This document shows, piece after piece, positions 1-7,694 of a DNA stretch of 64,000 nt. A model generated the notes under the pieces. It did no database searches. It had not been told where the DNA came from and saw only the letters and a list, made by a program, of their open reading frames with translations. The translations under genes and the position numbers were made by a program. Every line of letters starts with the position of its first letter. Within the stretch, counting starts at the first letter, position 1. The stretch comes from Rhizobium jaguaris (GTDB lineage Bacteria; Pseudomonadota; Alphaproteobacteria; Rhizobiales; Rhizobiaceae). The DNA is taken from NCBI RefSeq assembly GCF_003627755.1, contig NZ_CP032694.1, forward strand, positions 2,037,501 to 2,101,500, given 5' to 3'.

Positions 1-107
1 GCCGTCATCAGGAACACGCCGGCGAGCCGTCGGGAACTGCCGAAGTTCTGATCTTGGTACAGCGGGGGGCGCGGCGAGAGTTCGATTCAAATCGCCGCAA
101 TATCGGA

Positions 108-314
108 TCAAATGCCGATTGCGGAGGAAAGGCTTGGCGGTTTCCGCTTGGCAGCCATCAGCAAATCCAGCTCCGTCGAAGACGGGCCGAATTTGTCGTA
201 CAGCCGCTTGGCCTCTTTGTCGTCGAGGTGATATTTCCGCGCAAATTCAGCGATGCTATACGGGCGACCGCGTATCACCTTCCGGCCCGGCATCTGATTG
301 GCGCTTTCCGTCAT
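108..314 (-). CDS. Small hypothetical protein (68 aa)
   Basis: An unrecognised 68-residue soluble protein. It has a basic N-terminus and a charged helical middle (DDKEAKRLYDKFG) that could be a small helical DNA-binding or adaptor fold, but no family can be named with certainty. The start is supported by a consensus AGGAGG eight bases upstream of the ATG. It has no membrane segment or signal peptide. It lies downstream of a GlsB-type stress gene on the same strand but is separated from it by a strong terminator, so it is probably transcribed alone. Confidence 0.6.
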   Translation of the reverse strand: MTESANQMPGRKVIRGRPYSIAEFARKYHLDDKEAKRLYDKFGPSSTELDLLMAAKRKPPSLSSAIGI

Positions 315-400
315 GCTTCCAACCTCCTCTTGCGTCCTATCAACGAAGCTAGGGCCGCAGGCGAGGTTGAAAAGGTCGCGACGTCACACAAACGTAATAA

Positions 401-432
401 AAAGGGAAGACGAACTGTCTCGTCTTCCCTTT
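401..432 (-). terminator. Intrinsic terminator of the GlsB-family gene
   Basis: A 13-bp perfect inverted repeat (AAAGGGAAGACGA / TCGTCTTCCCTTT) with a six-base loop is followed on the minus strand by a U-rich tract (TTTTTATT). It sits 44 bases after the stop of the minus-strand gene ending at 476. The same stem core recurs at 43338-43366. Confidence 0.85.
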
Positions 433-475
433 GAATGGCCCTGCTCTAAAGGGTTTCTTGCCGTGCGGCGCGCGT

Positions 476-733
476 CTATCGTCTGATCAATCGGCCGACG
501 AAAATCAGGATGCAGGCACCGATAAAGCCGGTGATCAAATAGTTGATCCACGCGTTGAACGGCAATGCGATGTGCAGGATTCCCAGGAGCCAGCTAGCTA
601 CAATTGCCCCGACAATGCCGAGGATGATGTTCATGATGAGGCCCATGTTGCTTTCCATGAGCTTCTCGGCGAGCCAGCCAGCAAGGCCGCCGATGATGAT
701 TGCTGCGATCCAACCGACGTGTGCGTCTTCCAT
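476..733 (-). CDS. GlsB/YeaQ/YmgE family stress-response membrane protein
   Basis: An 85-residue, very hydrophobic protein of the transglycosylase-associated (GlsB/YeaQ/YmgE) family. It shows about three membrane segments, glycine-rich as is typical of the family (GWIAAIIIGGLAGWLAEKL, then a segment around residues 30-50, then the C-terminal ITGFIGACILIFVG). Family members are small inner-membrane proteins induced by envelope or acid stress; their biochemical role is not established. AGGAGG lies seven bases before the ATG. Its own terminator follows at 401-432, so it is a single-gene unit. Confidence 0.88.
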   Translation of the reverse strand: MEDAHVGWIAAIIIGGLAGWLAEKLMESNMGLIMNIILGIVGAIVASWLLGILHIALPFNAWINYLITGFIGACILIFVGRLIRR

Positions 734-866
734 AGAGAACCTCCTGAGGGAATCGGCGGGTTGTTAACAAATGTCGATATACACCAAAAGCGATTCGGCC
801 CGCAAACAAATGGGCGTGGCTCGCGATCGGGCTACTCGTTGCAATCGTGATTATTGAGGGAAAATG

Positions 867-1157
867 TTACGGTTGTTCCGGCACACCAAGGCAAGCTCTG
901 AGATCGGCAAGCTGTTTTCCCAGCTCCTCGGTGATTTCATCGGTCGTGTCTATGAAGCGGTTGTTTTCGACGGCGTGCACCCGGATACGGCCTTGTTTCA
1001 GACAACGCAAATGAAAACGCAGAAATTGTTCCTGTGCTTTGCACCATTTGTAAAGCTCGGGTTTCTGCTTCATGGCGTCCCCCAGTGCCGGACCAAACCT
1101 GATACCGAACAGATGACCTGAGAATGCAGCAACAAGCTTCGACAACGTCGTATACAT
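867..1157 (-). CDS. Hypothetical protein (96 aa)
   Basis: A 96-residue reading frame of unknown family. It has a mixed basic/acidic composition, two cysteines in the centre (WCKAQEQ and RCLKQGR), and a C-terminal helix rich in Glu and Leu (TDEITEELGKQLADL). No signal peptide or membrane segment is evident. No clear Shine-Dalgarno sequence precedes the ATG, which lowers confidence. It stands between a stress gene and a gene-poor stretch. Confidence 0.4.
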   Translation of the reverse strand: MYTTLSKLVAAFSGHLFGIRFGPALGDAMKQKPELYKWCKAQEQFLRFHLRCLKQGRIRVHAVENNRFIDTTDEITEELGKQLADLRACLGVPEQP

Positions 1158-1538
1158 TCAAATCATCGTATTAAAACTGTGGTAACATTCTAAAGTAACG
1201 CTCGCCGAGTCATTCATTTGAATGAGAAAGGCGTAGTTGGCACGCAAAAATTGCGCGGCAAGCTCCCAAAAAGGCAAGGATAAACCAAAGCTAGTCTCAG
1301 AATTGCGGAATTGCTCAGTGCTTTATCATCAAAACGACCGATCACCGCATCTTGTGACAAAAGCCCCAGCTGTCCGCTGATCTTCGCGGTTCAGCCGGCG
1401 AGAAGGACAGGTTTCACCACCTCGACATGGGGAAAAGCATTTTGCATCGCTGCAACGACGATTTTGGGTTGACCGCGATAGGGTGTCTGCATATGTTCCG
1501 CGCACTTCCAGCCGGGGTGCAAATCACCCGCGGACGGG
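1158..1538. other. Gene-free stretch upstream of tRNA-Lys
   Basis: No convincing coding frame was found. The only feature recognised is the probable tRNA promoter at 1469-1497. The rest shows no repeats or hairpins worth naming. Confidence 0.5.
1469..1497 (+). promoter_or_regulatory. Probable sigma-70 promoter of tRNA-Lys
   Basis: TTGACC (1469-1474) and TATGTT (1492-1497) are separated by 17 bases, about 40 bases before the mature tRNA 5' end. This fits the rhizobial housekeeping pattern of a strong -35 and a looser -10. It is inferred from spacing and sequence only. Confidence 0.5.
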
Positions 1539-1614
1539 GAGAGCGTAGCTCAGCTGGTAGAGCAACTGACTTTTAATCAGTAGGTCATGGGTTCGAATCC
1601 CATCGCTCTCACCA
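1539..1614 (+). tRNA. tRNA-Lys (anticodon UUU)
   Basis: A 76-nt cloverleaf can be folded by eye. The acceptor stem is GAGAGCG/CGCTCTC with discriminator A and an encoded CCA, the D arm is GCTC..GAGC, and the anticodon stem ACTGA/TCAGT encloses loop CTTTTAA with anticodon TTT. The T arm is ATGGG-TTCGAAT-CCCAT. It decodes AAA and AAG. It stands alone, with no integrase gene or visible duplicate of its 3' end nearby. Confidence 0.97.
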
Positions 1615-1619
1615 AAACT

Positions 1620-1642
1620 TCGCAAAAATCAGCTATTTGCGA
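1620..1642 (-). terminator. Possible terminator hairpin between the HTH gene and tRNA-Lys
   Basis: A 7-bp inverted repeat (TCGCAAA/TTTGCGA, nine-base loop) is followed on the minus strand by AGTTTT. It lies 26 bases past the stop of the minus-strand HTH gene and just past the tRNA. The U-tract is weak, so termination is uncertain. Confidence 0.35.
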
Positions 1643-1668
1643 TGGGACGAACGGTTTCTGCGCCGCCG

Positions 1669-1902
1669 CTACCCGGCGGACGCTCGTTCCACATAGCGCA
1701 TGATTCGGGTCACGGTAGAGCGACTGACGCCTGCCTCGCGGGCGATGCAATCCATCGACTTTCCTTCGGCCTTCAGTCGCAACACGTTTTCGGATTTGTG
1801 CCTCATCGCATCGGCCGACGAATCATGTGCCGGAATCATGCCAAGGGAGTTGCCATTTTCGCCCCTCAAGGCTTCGAAATGCTCTGTATCGACAGGCGCC
1901 AT
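1669..1902 (-). CDS. Small helix-turn-helix protein (77 aa)
   Basis: A 77-residue protein whose C-terminal half is a resolvase/Hin-like helix-turn-helix (LKAEGKSMDCIAREAGVSRS followed by TVTRIMRYV). The first 30 residues are polar and probably unstructured. There is no catalytic recombinase domain, so it is a stand-alone DNA-binding peptide or the remnant of a larger recombinase or regulator. It converges on tRNA-Lys. No target can be deduced. Confidence 0.6.
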   Translation of the reverse strand: MAPVDTEHFEALRGENGNSLGMIPAHDSSADAMRHKSENVLRLKAEGKSMDCIAREAGVSRSTVTRIMRYVERASAG

Positions 1903-2278
1903 AACACGCTCCTCGCAGTCATTGGACGATTAGAAACAATGGTGCCCATGTTGAAGCAGGTAAATTCGGATATTAGCGGTATGTGAAGAAGGCCCTAATT
2001 GGTGAGCCGCTTCCGCCATCCGTATACGCCGCTATACGGCCCATAGCTCAGAACGAACGCGAGAGGCCGTCGGCAGTTCCCTGCGACCGGCTTCTCGCTT
2101 CGGGCATCGAGATACGTGTTTTTGAAATGTCGCTATTGAGCATGGGGCGCATGAGTTATATTCGGTCTGTCTCGCAGCGAGTTTGCGCGGCGTGGTTATA
2201 TGCAATTGGGGATTGCGGATAGCGTAGGCGACCGACATTGGGGGTAGGGTCGAACGAGTTCTTTAAAGGAATTACCCG
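1903..2278. other. Gene-free stretch with a 7-bp palindrome
   Basis: No supported coding frame was found. The one structured feature is CCGTATA-N6-TATACGG at 2020-2039, a dyad of the size of a dimeric repressor site but with no gene it obviously controls. The last 60 bases precede the secreted-protein gene at 2279. Confidence 0.4.
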
Positions 2279-2578
2279 ATGATGGGACGACATCGATTGA
2301 ATTGGTTGGCAGTGACGATTTTCGCGGAGCTTGCCACAGCCACCCAGGCAGCCCCTCCTGCCAGCAAGCCCGATACCAGCAATCCCGCCTCCAGCTTCCA
2401 ATACAGGCGTGCGGACCTCGGCAGCGGATACGCGACCGTCAATATATTGAAGATGCCGGACCGGTCGTCATATTTCATCACCTGTAACTGCGACGATCGC
2501 ACCCTTCAGGACATGGTCTGCCCGACCCGGGCATATGCCTGCACGTGCGTGCCGAGCGCTTATTTGGTGTGCCAGTAA
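2279..2578 (+). CDS. Cysteine-rich putative secreted protein (99 aa)
   Basis: An unrecognised 99-residue protein. The N-terminus looks like a signal peptide (basic MMGRHR, hydrophobic core WLAVTIFAEL, Ala-rich exit near residues 24-26). A Pro/Ser/Thr-rich linker follows, then a C-terminal domain with six cysteines at 69, 71, 81, 88, 90 and 98, arranged as C-x-C, C and C-x-C with a final C. That spacing suggests disulfides or metal binding in the periplasm. Two ATG codons are in tandem at the start, with AAAGGA about ten bases upstream. A strong terminator follows, supporting a real single-gene transcript. Composition is less GC-biased than the neighbours. Confidence 0.55.
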   Translation: MMGRHRLNWLAVTIFAELATATQAAPPASKPDTSNPASSFQYRRADLGSGYATVNILKMPDRSSYFITCNCDDRTLQDMVCPTRAYACTCVPSAYLVCQ

Positions 2579-2628
2579 TAGAGCTGGGAAAGCCAGCATT
2601 CGCCGACCGATTTTTTAAGAAACGACAG

Positions 2629-2652
2629 AACCCGCTTCGGCGGGTTTCTTTT
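2629..2652 (+). terminator. Intrinsic terminator after the secreted-protein gene
   Basis: A 7-bp stem AACCCGC/GCGGGTT with a stable TTCG tetraloop is followed by TCTTTT, 51 bases after the stop at 2578. Confidence 0.9.
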
Positions 2653-2780
2653 GTGCCTCAACGATTTTCTGTTCGCTGACCAACGTCACGGCGTCGCCCG
2701 CGCCACCCGCGAAAAGGTGATTGGCCTTCCGGCTGCCATGACGCTAGTAAGACGATGGAATGACATAGCCGGAGTCTATC

Positions 2781-3533
2781 GTGTCGCTTGCAGATATCTC
2801 GCTTCTGAGCGCCTTGTTCGCCGGAGCGCTTTCGTTTCTTTCGCCCTGCGTATTGCCGCTGGTGCCGCCTTATCTCTGCTATATGGCCGGCATTTCCGTC
2901 GAGCAATTCCGCGGCGGCGGAGCGGCTGTGGCAGTGGGGCCAAGCGTTCGCGGCAATGTCTTGTTTTCGGCGCTGTTCTTCACGCTCGGCTTTGCGACCG
3001 TCTTCATTGCCCTGGGTGCTGGAGCGTCCTCGATCGGCATCCTGCTGCGTCAGCATCTCGATATCCTTGCCAAAATCGGCGGCCTGATCATCGTCATTAT
3101 GGGCCTGAATTTCCTCGGCGTTTTCCGGCTTGGCTTTCTCGCGCGCGAGGCTCGTTTTCAAGGTGGTGGCAAGCCGGCAACGCTGACGGGCGCCTATATC
3201 ATGGGCCTTGCCTTCGCCTTCGGCTGGACACCCTGCATCGGTCCTGTGCTCGGCGCGATCCTCGGCGTTGCGGCTTCGCGCGAGACAATCGGCGCGGGCG
3301 CCGGGCTGCTTGCCATCTATTCGCTCGGCCTTGCCATCCCCTTCTGGATTGCCGCTGGCTTTTCCGGTGCCTTCATGAGCTTTCTCGTCCGTTTCCGCCG
3401 CCATCTCGGTACTGTCGAGAAGGTCATGGGCGGGCTGCTCGTATTGACCGGCTTGGCGTTCATATTCGGCTATGTCAGCGACATGGCGATCTGGTTCCAG
3501 CAGACCTTTCCAATTCTGATGCAAATCGGTTAA
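2781..3533 (+). CDS. ccdA: Cytochrome c biogenesis protein CcdA
   Basis: A 250-residue polytopic membrane protein of the CcdA/DsbD-beta family, which passes electrons from cytoplasmic thioredoxin to periplasmic thiol acceptors used in cytochrome c maturation. It has about six membrane segments. The two redox cysteines expected of the family are present: Cys23 in FLSPCVLPLVPPYL and Cys152 in GWTPCIGP. The start is GTG with GGAG a few bases upstream. The downstream transporter begins 45 bases later on the same strand and may be co-transcribed. The partner thioredoxin-like proteins are not in this window. Confidence 0.92.
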   Translation: MSLADISLLSALFAGALSFLSPCVLPLVPPYLCYMAGISVEQFRGGGAAVAVGPSVRGNVLFSALFFTLGFATVFIALGAGASSIGILLRQHLDILAKIGGLIIVIMGLNFLGVFRLGFLAREARFQGGGKPATLTGAYIMGLAFAFGWTPCIGPVLGAILGVAASRETIGAGAGLLAIYSLGLAIPFWIAAGFSGAFMSFLVRFRRHLGTVEKVMGGLLVLTGLAFIFGYVSDMAIWFQQTFPILMQIG

Positions 3534-3578
3534 GCCCCTCCCGCCTTCATTTCCAATCACCCAAAATGGATATTCCCG

Positions 3579-4541
3579 ATGGCTGACATTGTCGGTCTGT
3601 TGCTGCCGTTCTTCGGCCTGATCGTGATCGGTTACATCGCCGCGCGCATCACGAAACAGCCGACCGAGGCGCTCGGCTGGCTCAATACCTTCATCATCTA
3701 TGCCGCGCTGCCGGCCTTGTTCTTCAAGCTCGTCTCGCAAACGCCGATCGAGCAGTTGACGCGTGCCGATTTCGTCGTCACCGACATTGCCGCGACCTAC
3801 CTGATCTTCCTGCTGCTGTTCCTGATCGGATGTTTCCTGCGCCGCAATTCGCTGGCCGACAGCACGATCCAGGCCTTTGCTGGTGCTTACGGCAATATCG
3901 GCTATATGGGTCCCGGTCTGGCGCTGCTGGCGCTCGGCGAGAAGGCCGCCGTTCCCGTCGCCCTGATCATCTGCTTTGAAAATGCGCTGCATTTCATCGT
4001 CGCGCCGGGGCTGATGGCAATCGAGGGCGGTGATAAACGTTCGCCCTGGCGACTTGCTGGCGACATTGCGAGAAAGGTGCTGCTGCACCCCTTCATTTTG
4101 TCGACCGCCCTCGGCTTTGCCGCCGCCGCCCTTTCGATCCACCAACCGGTCGCCTTCCAGCGTTTCGTCGACTATCTCGCCCAGGCTGCCGCACCCTGCG
4201 CGTTGTTCGCCATGGGCGTGACATTGGCGCTGCGGCCGCTGAAACGTATCCCGACCGAGATCGGTTATATCGTGCCGGTCAAGCTCATACTGCATCCGCT
4301 GGTGGTTTATATCGTGCTGCAGGCCGTCGGCGGGTTCGACGCGATCTGGATCGAATCGGCGGTGCTGCTCGCAGCCTTGCCAACGGCGACGAATGTATTC
4401 GTCATCGGCCAGCAATATGGTGTCTGGCAGGAGCGGGCCTCCGCCACGATCCTGATCACCACCGCCTGTTCAGTGGTGACGGTGTCGCTAGTGCTTTACC
4501 TGATCAAATCCGGTGCCTTACCTGCGCAGCTTTTCTCTTAG
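3579..4541 (+). CDS. AEC family (auxin efflux carrier-type) transporter
   Basis: A 320-residue membrane protein with about ten hydrophobic segments in two halves, as in the AEC/malonate-permease family of secondary carriers. The central part carries the family's conserved features: AFAGAYGNIGYMGPGLALLA in the first half and AALPTATNVFVIGQQYG in the second. The substrate cannot be read from sequence; relatives carry organic acids or aromatic anions. Its last 24 bases overlap the 3' end of the convergent UbiH-like gene, so both coding strands are used there. It is probably co-transcribed with ccdA. Confidence 0.88.
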   Translation: MADIVGLLLPFFGLIVIGYIAARITKQPTEALGWLNTFIIYAALPALFFKLVSQTPIEQLTRADFVVTDIAATYLIFLLLFLIGCFLRRNSLADSTIQAFAGAYGNIGYMGPGLALLALGEKAAVPVALIICFENALHFIVAPGLMAIEGGDKRSPWRLAGDIARKVLLHPFILSTALGFAAAALSIHQPVAFQRFVDYLAQAAAPCALFAMGVTLALRPLKRIPTEIGYIVPVKLILHPLVVYIVLQAVGGFDAIWIESAVLLAALPTATNVFVIGQQYGVWQERASATILITTACSVVTVSLVLYLIKSGALPAQLFS

Positions 4542-5720
4542 CATAGAGGGAAAGCCGCGCAGGCTGCCGCCCGGCTCGATGCCTTCGCGCATAACCAAGT
4601 TGCGCAGCGGGGGAATGGCCGAAAGGACGTGCAGCCCCGCAGCCCGAAGCATCTGGACAGGCAGGAAATCCGTAAGCAGCGAGCGGTTCAACAGGTCGAC
4701 GCTCGCCGTGCGGCTGATGATATCGAGCCGGCGGCGGCGGTCGAAACTGTCGCCTGCAGATGCCGAAATCGGCTGGCCGGTGGGGCTTGCCAGAATTTCG
4801 ACGAGCGTCAGGATATCGCGCAGGCTGAGGTTCAACCCCTGAGCGCCGATCGGCGGAAAGACGTGGGCGGCTTCGCCGATCAGCGCGACGCGCCCCTTGC
4901 CGAAGCTGTAGGCCGTCATGCCGGAGAGCGGCCAGACCTGTACGCTGTCTTCGACGGTGATTTTGCCGAGCATCGACTGCATCCGATCCTCGATCACGCG
5001 GCCGAGGTCTTCCAGCGATTTCTCGGCATTGACCGCGGCGTCCGCCGGCTTCTGCACCCAAACGAGGCTCGAGCGATTGCCAGGCAGGGGGACCTGGGTG
5101 AAAGGCCCGCTTTCGGTGTGGAACTCGGTCGAAATGTCCTGATGCGGCAGTGAATGCGCGAAGTTCAGCACCATGGCCGATTGCGGATAGGACCAGCGCT
5201 TCACCTTGATCCCGACGGTTTCCCGCACCATCGAATTGCGTCCGTCCGCGCCGACGACGAAAGCCGCTTCGACCGTCTCGCCATCCTCCAGCGTAATGGC
5301 AACGCCATCGTCGCGCACGGCGATCCCTGCCGCGCTGGTCTCGATAAGCTCGATGTTGCCTTCCGCCTTTACGGCTTCGCTGAGGGCATTGAGCAGCGAC
5401 TCGTTCGGGATATTGTAGCCGAAGGCGTCGAGGCCGATCTCCGAAGCACGAAAGGCGACGGTCGGCGCACGCAGTAGCCGCGTCGTGCCGTCGATGATCT
5501 GCATCGTGGTCAACGCTGCGGTGGAAGGCGCAATCTTGTCCCACAGCGCCAGCCGCTCCAGGAAGCGAATCGATTGGTCCATCAGTGCCGTCGTCCGCCG
5601 GTCGGCTTTGTGATGCGCCGCCGCCACGAGGGCAACAGCCCGCCCACCGCGCGCCAATGCGATCGCCGCGATCATACCTGCCAGACCGCCGCCGATAACA
5701 GCTATTTCAACCTGCTTCAT
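4518..5720 (-). CDS. UbiH/COQ6-type FAD-dependent monooxygenase
   Basis: A 400-residue flavoprotein of the UbiH/UbiF/COQ6 family, which hydroxylates the aromatic ring during ubiquinone synthesis using FAD and O2. The N-terminal dinucleotide fold is VIGGGLAGMIAAIALARGG. The DG motif is VVGADGRNSMVRETVG near residue 160, and the C-terminal FAD-binding motif is GEAAHVFPPIGAQGLNLSLRD near residue 285. Which ring position it modifies cannot be told by sequence alone, since alphaproteobacteria use one or two broad-specificity enzymes (UbiL/UbiM type). It is transcribed alone and converges on the AEC carrier with a 24-base overlap. Confidence 0.88.
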   Translation of the reverse strand: MKQVEIAVIGGGLAGMIAAIALARGGRAVALVAAAHHKADRRTTALMDQSIRFLERLALWDKIAPSTAALTTMQIIDGTTRLLRAPTVAFRASEIGLDAFGYNIPNESLLNALSEAVKAEGNIELIETSAAGIAVRDDGVAITLEDGETVEAAFVVGADGRNSMVRETVGIKVKRWSYPQSAMVLNFAHSLPHQDISTEFHTESGPFTQVPLPGNRSSLVWVQKPADAAVNAEKSLEDLGRVIEDRMQSMLGKITVEDSVQVWPLSGMTAYSFGKGRVALIGEAAHVFPPIGAQGLNLSLRDILTLVEILASPTGQPISASAGDSFDRRRRLDIISRTASVDLLNRSLLTDFLPVQMLRAAGLHVLSAIPPLRNLVMREGIEPGGSLRGFPSMLREKLRR

Positions 5721-5890
5721 ATTGATGCCTCATTGTCTTTAGCTCTGAAAATAAACGCTTAGCCTGTTGAAATCCATGGGATGAAACATCGCAACGGGTG
5801 AAAATGACAGGAACTCACGCTAGCCTGTGGCGGCGCAAGCGTTTTTGCGCTGGCAGTGCCGTGCAAAGGGTGCATATTAGCAAGAAAAAA

Positions 5891-5922
5891 TCGCCTGCCG
5901 GGGCAGGTAGATAAGCAGGCGA
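5891..5922 (+). promoter_or_regulatory. Mutually exclusive hairpins in front of pcs
   Basis: TCGCCTGC (5891-5898) can pair with GCAGGCGA (5915-5922). Part of the same left arm, CCTGC (5894-5898), can pair instead with GCAGG at 5903-5907 across a CGGG loop. The larger helix ends 12 bases before the pcs ATG and could mask the ribosome site. The arrangement is seen in the sequence; a regulatory role is inferred. Confidence 0.35.
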
Positions 5923-5934
5923 GTGACGGGGCGT

Positions 5935-6660
5935 ATGAAAATCTTCAACTACAAGCGGGTGCCTTACGCGGAGATTCGTGCTTTTTCCGTGCATATATTG
6001 ACGGCATCCGGCTCTTTTCTTGCCTTCCTCGGCGTCGTCGCGGCGTCGGAACATCGTTTTGTCGATATGTTCTGGTGGCTCGGTCTGGCATTGCTTGTCG
6101 ATGGCATCGATGGACCGATTGCCCGCAAGGTCCGCGTCAAGGAAGTGTTGCCGAATTGGTCCGGCGACACGCTCGACAATATCATCGACTATGTCACCTA
6201 TGTGCTTCTACCCGCCTTCGCGCTTTATGAAAGCGGCATGATCGGCCAGCCCTGGTCCTTCGCCGCCGCCGGGATGATCGTCGTCTCCAGTGCCATTTAC
6301 TACGCCGATACGGGCATGAAAACGGACGAATATTTCTTCTCCGGTTTCCCGGTCGTCTGGAACATGGTGATCTTCACGCTCTTCGTCATCGGCGCCAGTG
6401 CGACGACCGCCCTGGTCCTCGTCGGCGTTTCGGTGGTCTTGACATTCCTGCCGATCAATTTTCTGCATCCTGTGCGGGTCAAGCGGCTGCGCCCGCTCAA
6501 TCTCGGTATATTCCTGTTCTGGTCCGCACTCGGCATGTATTCGTTGCTGATGCACTTCGTCATGCCGCAATGGGCTGTTGCCTTGTTTGTCATCAGCGGC
6601 ATCTACCTCTATTGCATTGGCGCTGTTCTGCAGTTTTTCCCGTCCCTCGGGCGCCAATAG
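5935..6660 (+). CDS. pcs: Phosphatidylcholine synthase
   Basis: A 241-residue integral membrane enzyme that condenses choline directly with CDP-diacylglycerol to give phosphatidylcholine, a pathway typical of rhizobia and other host-associated bacteria. It has about eight membrane segments. The CDP-alcohol phosphotransferase motif is present in the Pcs-specific spacing: DG-x2-AR-x12-G-x3-D-x3-D (DGIDGPIARK ... SGDTLDNIIDY). The ATG at 5935 gives the length usual for the family; an in-frame GTG at 5923 would add four residues. The upstream hairpins may affect its translation. The quinone reductase gene follows after 12 bases and is probably in the same transcript. Confidence 0.95.
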   Translation: MKIFNYKRVPYAEIRAFSVHILTASGSFLAFLGVVAASEHRFVDMFWWLGLALLVDGIDGPIARKVRVKEVLPNWSGDTLDNIIDYVTYVLLPAFALYESGMIGQPWSFAAAGMIVVSSAIYYADTGMKTDEYFFSGFPVVWNMVIFTLFVIGASATTALVLVGVSVVLTFLPINFLHPVRVKRLRPLNLGIFLFWSALGMYSLLMHFVMPQWAVALFVISGIYLYCIGAVLQFFPSLGRQ

Positions 6661-6672
6661 GATTTACAAGCC

Positions 6673-7653
6673 ATGAAGAAGACCCAGGCCATTCGCATCC
6701 ATCAAAACGGCGGTCCGGAAGTCATGAAGCTGGAGGAGGTAGATCTGCCTTCACCAGGTGCCGGCGAGGTGCAGATCCGCCATGCCGCGATCGGACTGAA
6801 TTTCGTGGATATCTATTTCCGATCGGGCCTCTACAAGGCGCCTTATTTCCCGCTGCCGCTCGGCAAGGAAGCGGCCGGCACGATTTCAGCCGTTGGACCG
6901 GGCGTGAGCGATTTTGCCGTCGGCGATCGTGTTGCCTATGTTGGCGGTGATGGTGCCTATAGCGTCGAGCGCAACATCGAAACGCGTTATGCGGTCAAGG
7001 TGCCGGATGATATCGAGCTAGAGACCGCTGCGTCGATGATGCTGAAGGGGATGACGGCCGAATATCTCCTCAACCGCACCTTCAAGGTCGGACCCGAAAC
7101 CGTGCTGCTGTTTCATGCCGCGGCCGGTGGCGTCGGATTGATCGCGGGTCAATGGGCAAAGGCGCTCGGCGCCACGGTGATCGGAACGGCCGGTTCGCCG
7201 GACAAGGTCAAAATGGCGCTGGCGCATGGCTACGACCATGTCATTGATTACAGCCGCGAAAGTTTCGTGGACCGCGTCCGGGAGATCACAGGCGGCAAGG
7301 GTGTCGATGTTGTCTACGATTCGATCGGCCGTGATACCTTTCCGCAGTCCCTCGATTGTCTGCGGCCGCGCGGCATGTGGGTGACCTTCGGTCAATCCTC
7401 TGGCCCGATTGAAAATTTTGACCTTGCGATCCTCAATCAGAAAGGTTCACTTTTCGCCACACGGCCAAGCCTTTTCGCCTATATCGCGACTCCTGAGGAG
7501 CTGAGAGCTAGCGCAAAGGCATTATTTGCTGTTGTGCAAGGCAGCAAAGTGCGTATCAATATCAACCAGACCTATCCGTTGAGCGATGCGGGGCGCGCGC
7601 ACACGGACCTGGAAACAAGAAAAACGAGTGGAACTACGCTGCTGATCCCATAG
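6673..7653 (+). CDS. NADPH:quinone oxidoreductase (MDR family)
   Basis: A 326-residue member of the zinc-free quinone oxidoreductase branch of the medium-chain dehydrogenase/reductase family. The N-terminal GroES-like domain includes LNFVDIYFRSGLYK and GKEAAGTISAVGPGV. The Rossmann domain carries AAAGGVGLIAGQWAKALGA (about residues 150-168). Catalytic zinc ligands are absent, as expected of this branch. It probably reduces quinones or enones with NADPH in the cytoplasm. It starts 12 bases after pcs and is followed 41 bases later by the BMP importer genes. Confidence 0.88.
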   Translation: MKKTQAIRIHQNGGPEVMKLEEVDLPSPGAGEVQIRHAAIGLNFVDIYFRSGLYKAPYFPLPLGKEAAGTISAVGPGVSDFAVGDRVAYVGGDGAYSVERNIETRYAVKVPDDIELETAASMMLKGMTAEYLLNRTFKVGPETVLLFHAAAGGVGLIAGQWAKALGATVIGTAGSPDKVKMALAHGYDHVIDYSRESFVDRVREITGGKGVDVVYDSIGRDTFPQSLDCLRPRGMWVTFGQSSGPIENFDLAILNQKGSLFATRPSLFAYIATPEELRASAKALFAVVQGSKVRININQTYPLSDAGRAHTDLETRKTSGTTLLIP

Positions 7654-7694
7654 ATCCAAAAAGGGCAGGATGTTGGGAAAGAAATGAGGGGAAC

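Noticed and set aside
1539..1614. tRNA-Lys as the attachment site of an integrated element
   Set aside because: No integrase gene and no duplicate of the tRNA 3' end were found nearby. The neighbouring HTH protein has no recombinase domain.
2658..4415. 585-codon minus-strand open frame opposite ccdA and the AEC carrier gene
   Set aside because: It is highly charged and repetitive in Gln, Glu, Arg and Asp with no family features, as expected of an antisense frame opposite GC-rich membrane-protein genes.
4860..4925. Glu instead of Asp in the C-terminal FAD motif (GEAAH) of the UbiH-like protein
   Set aside because: The position is variable in this family (E. coli UbiH has GNAAQ), so this is not evidence of inactivity.
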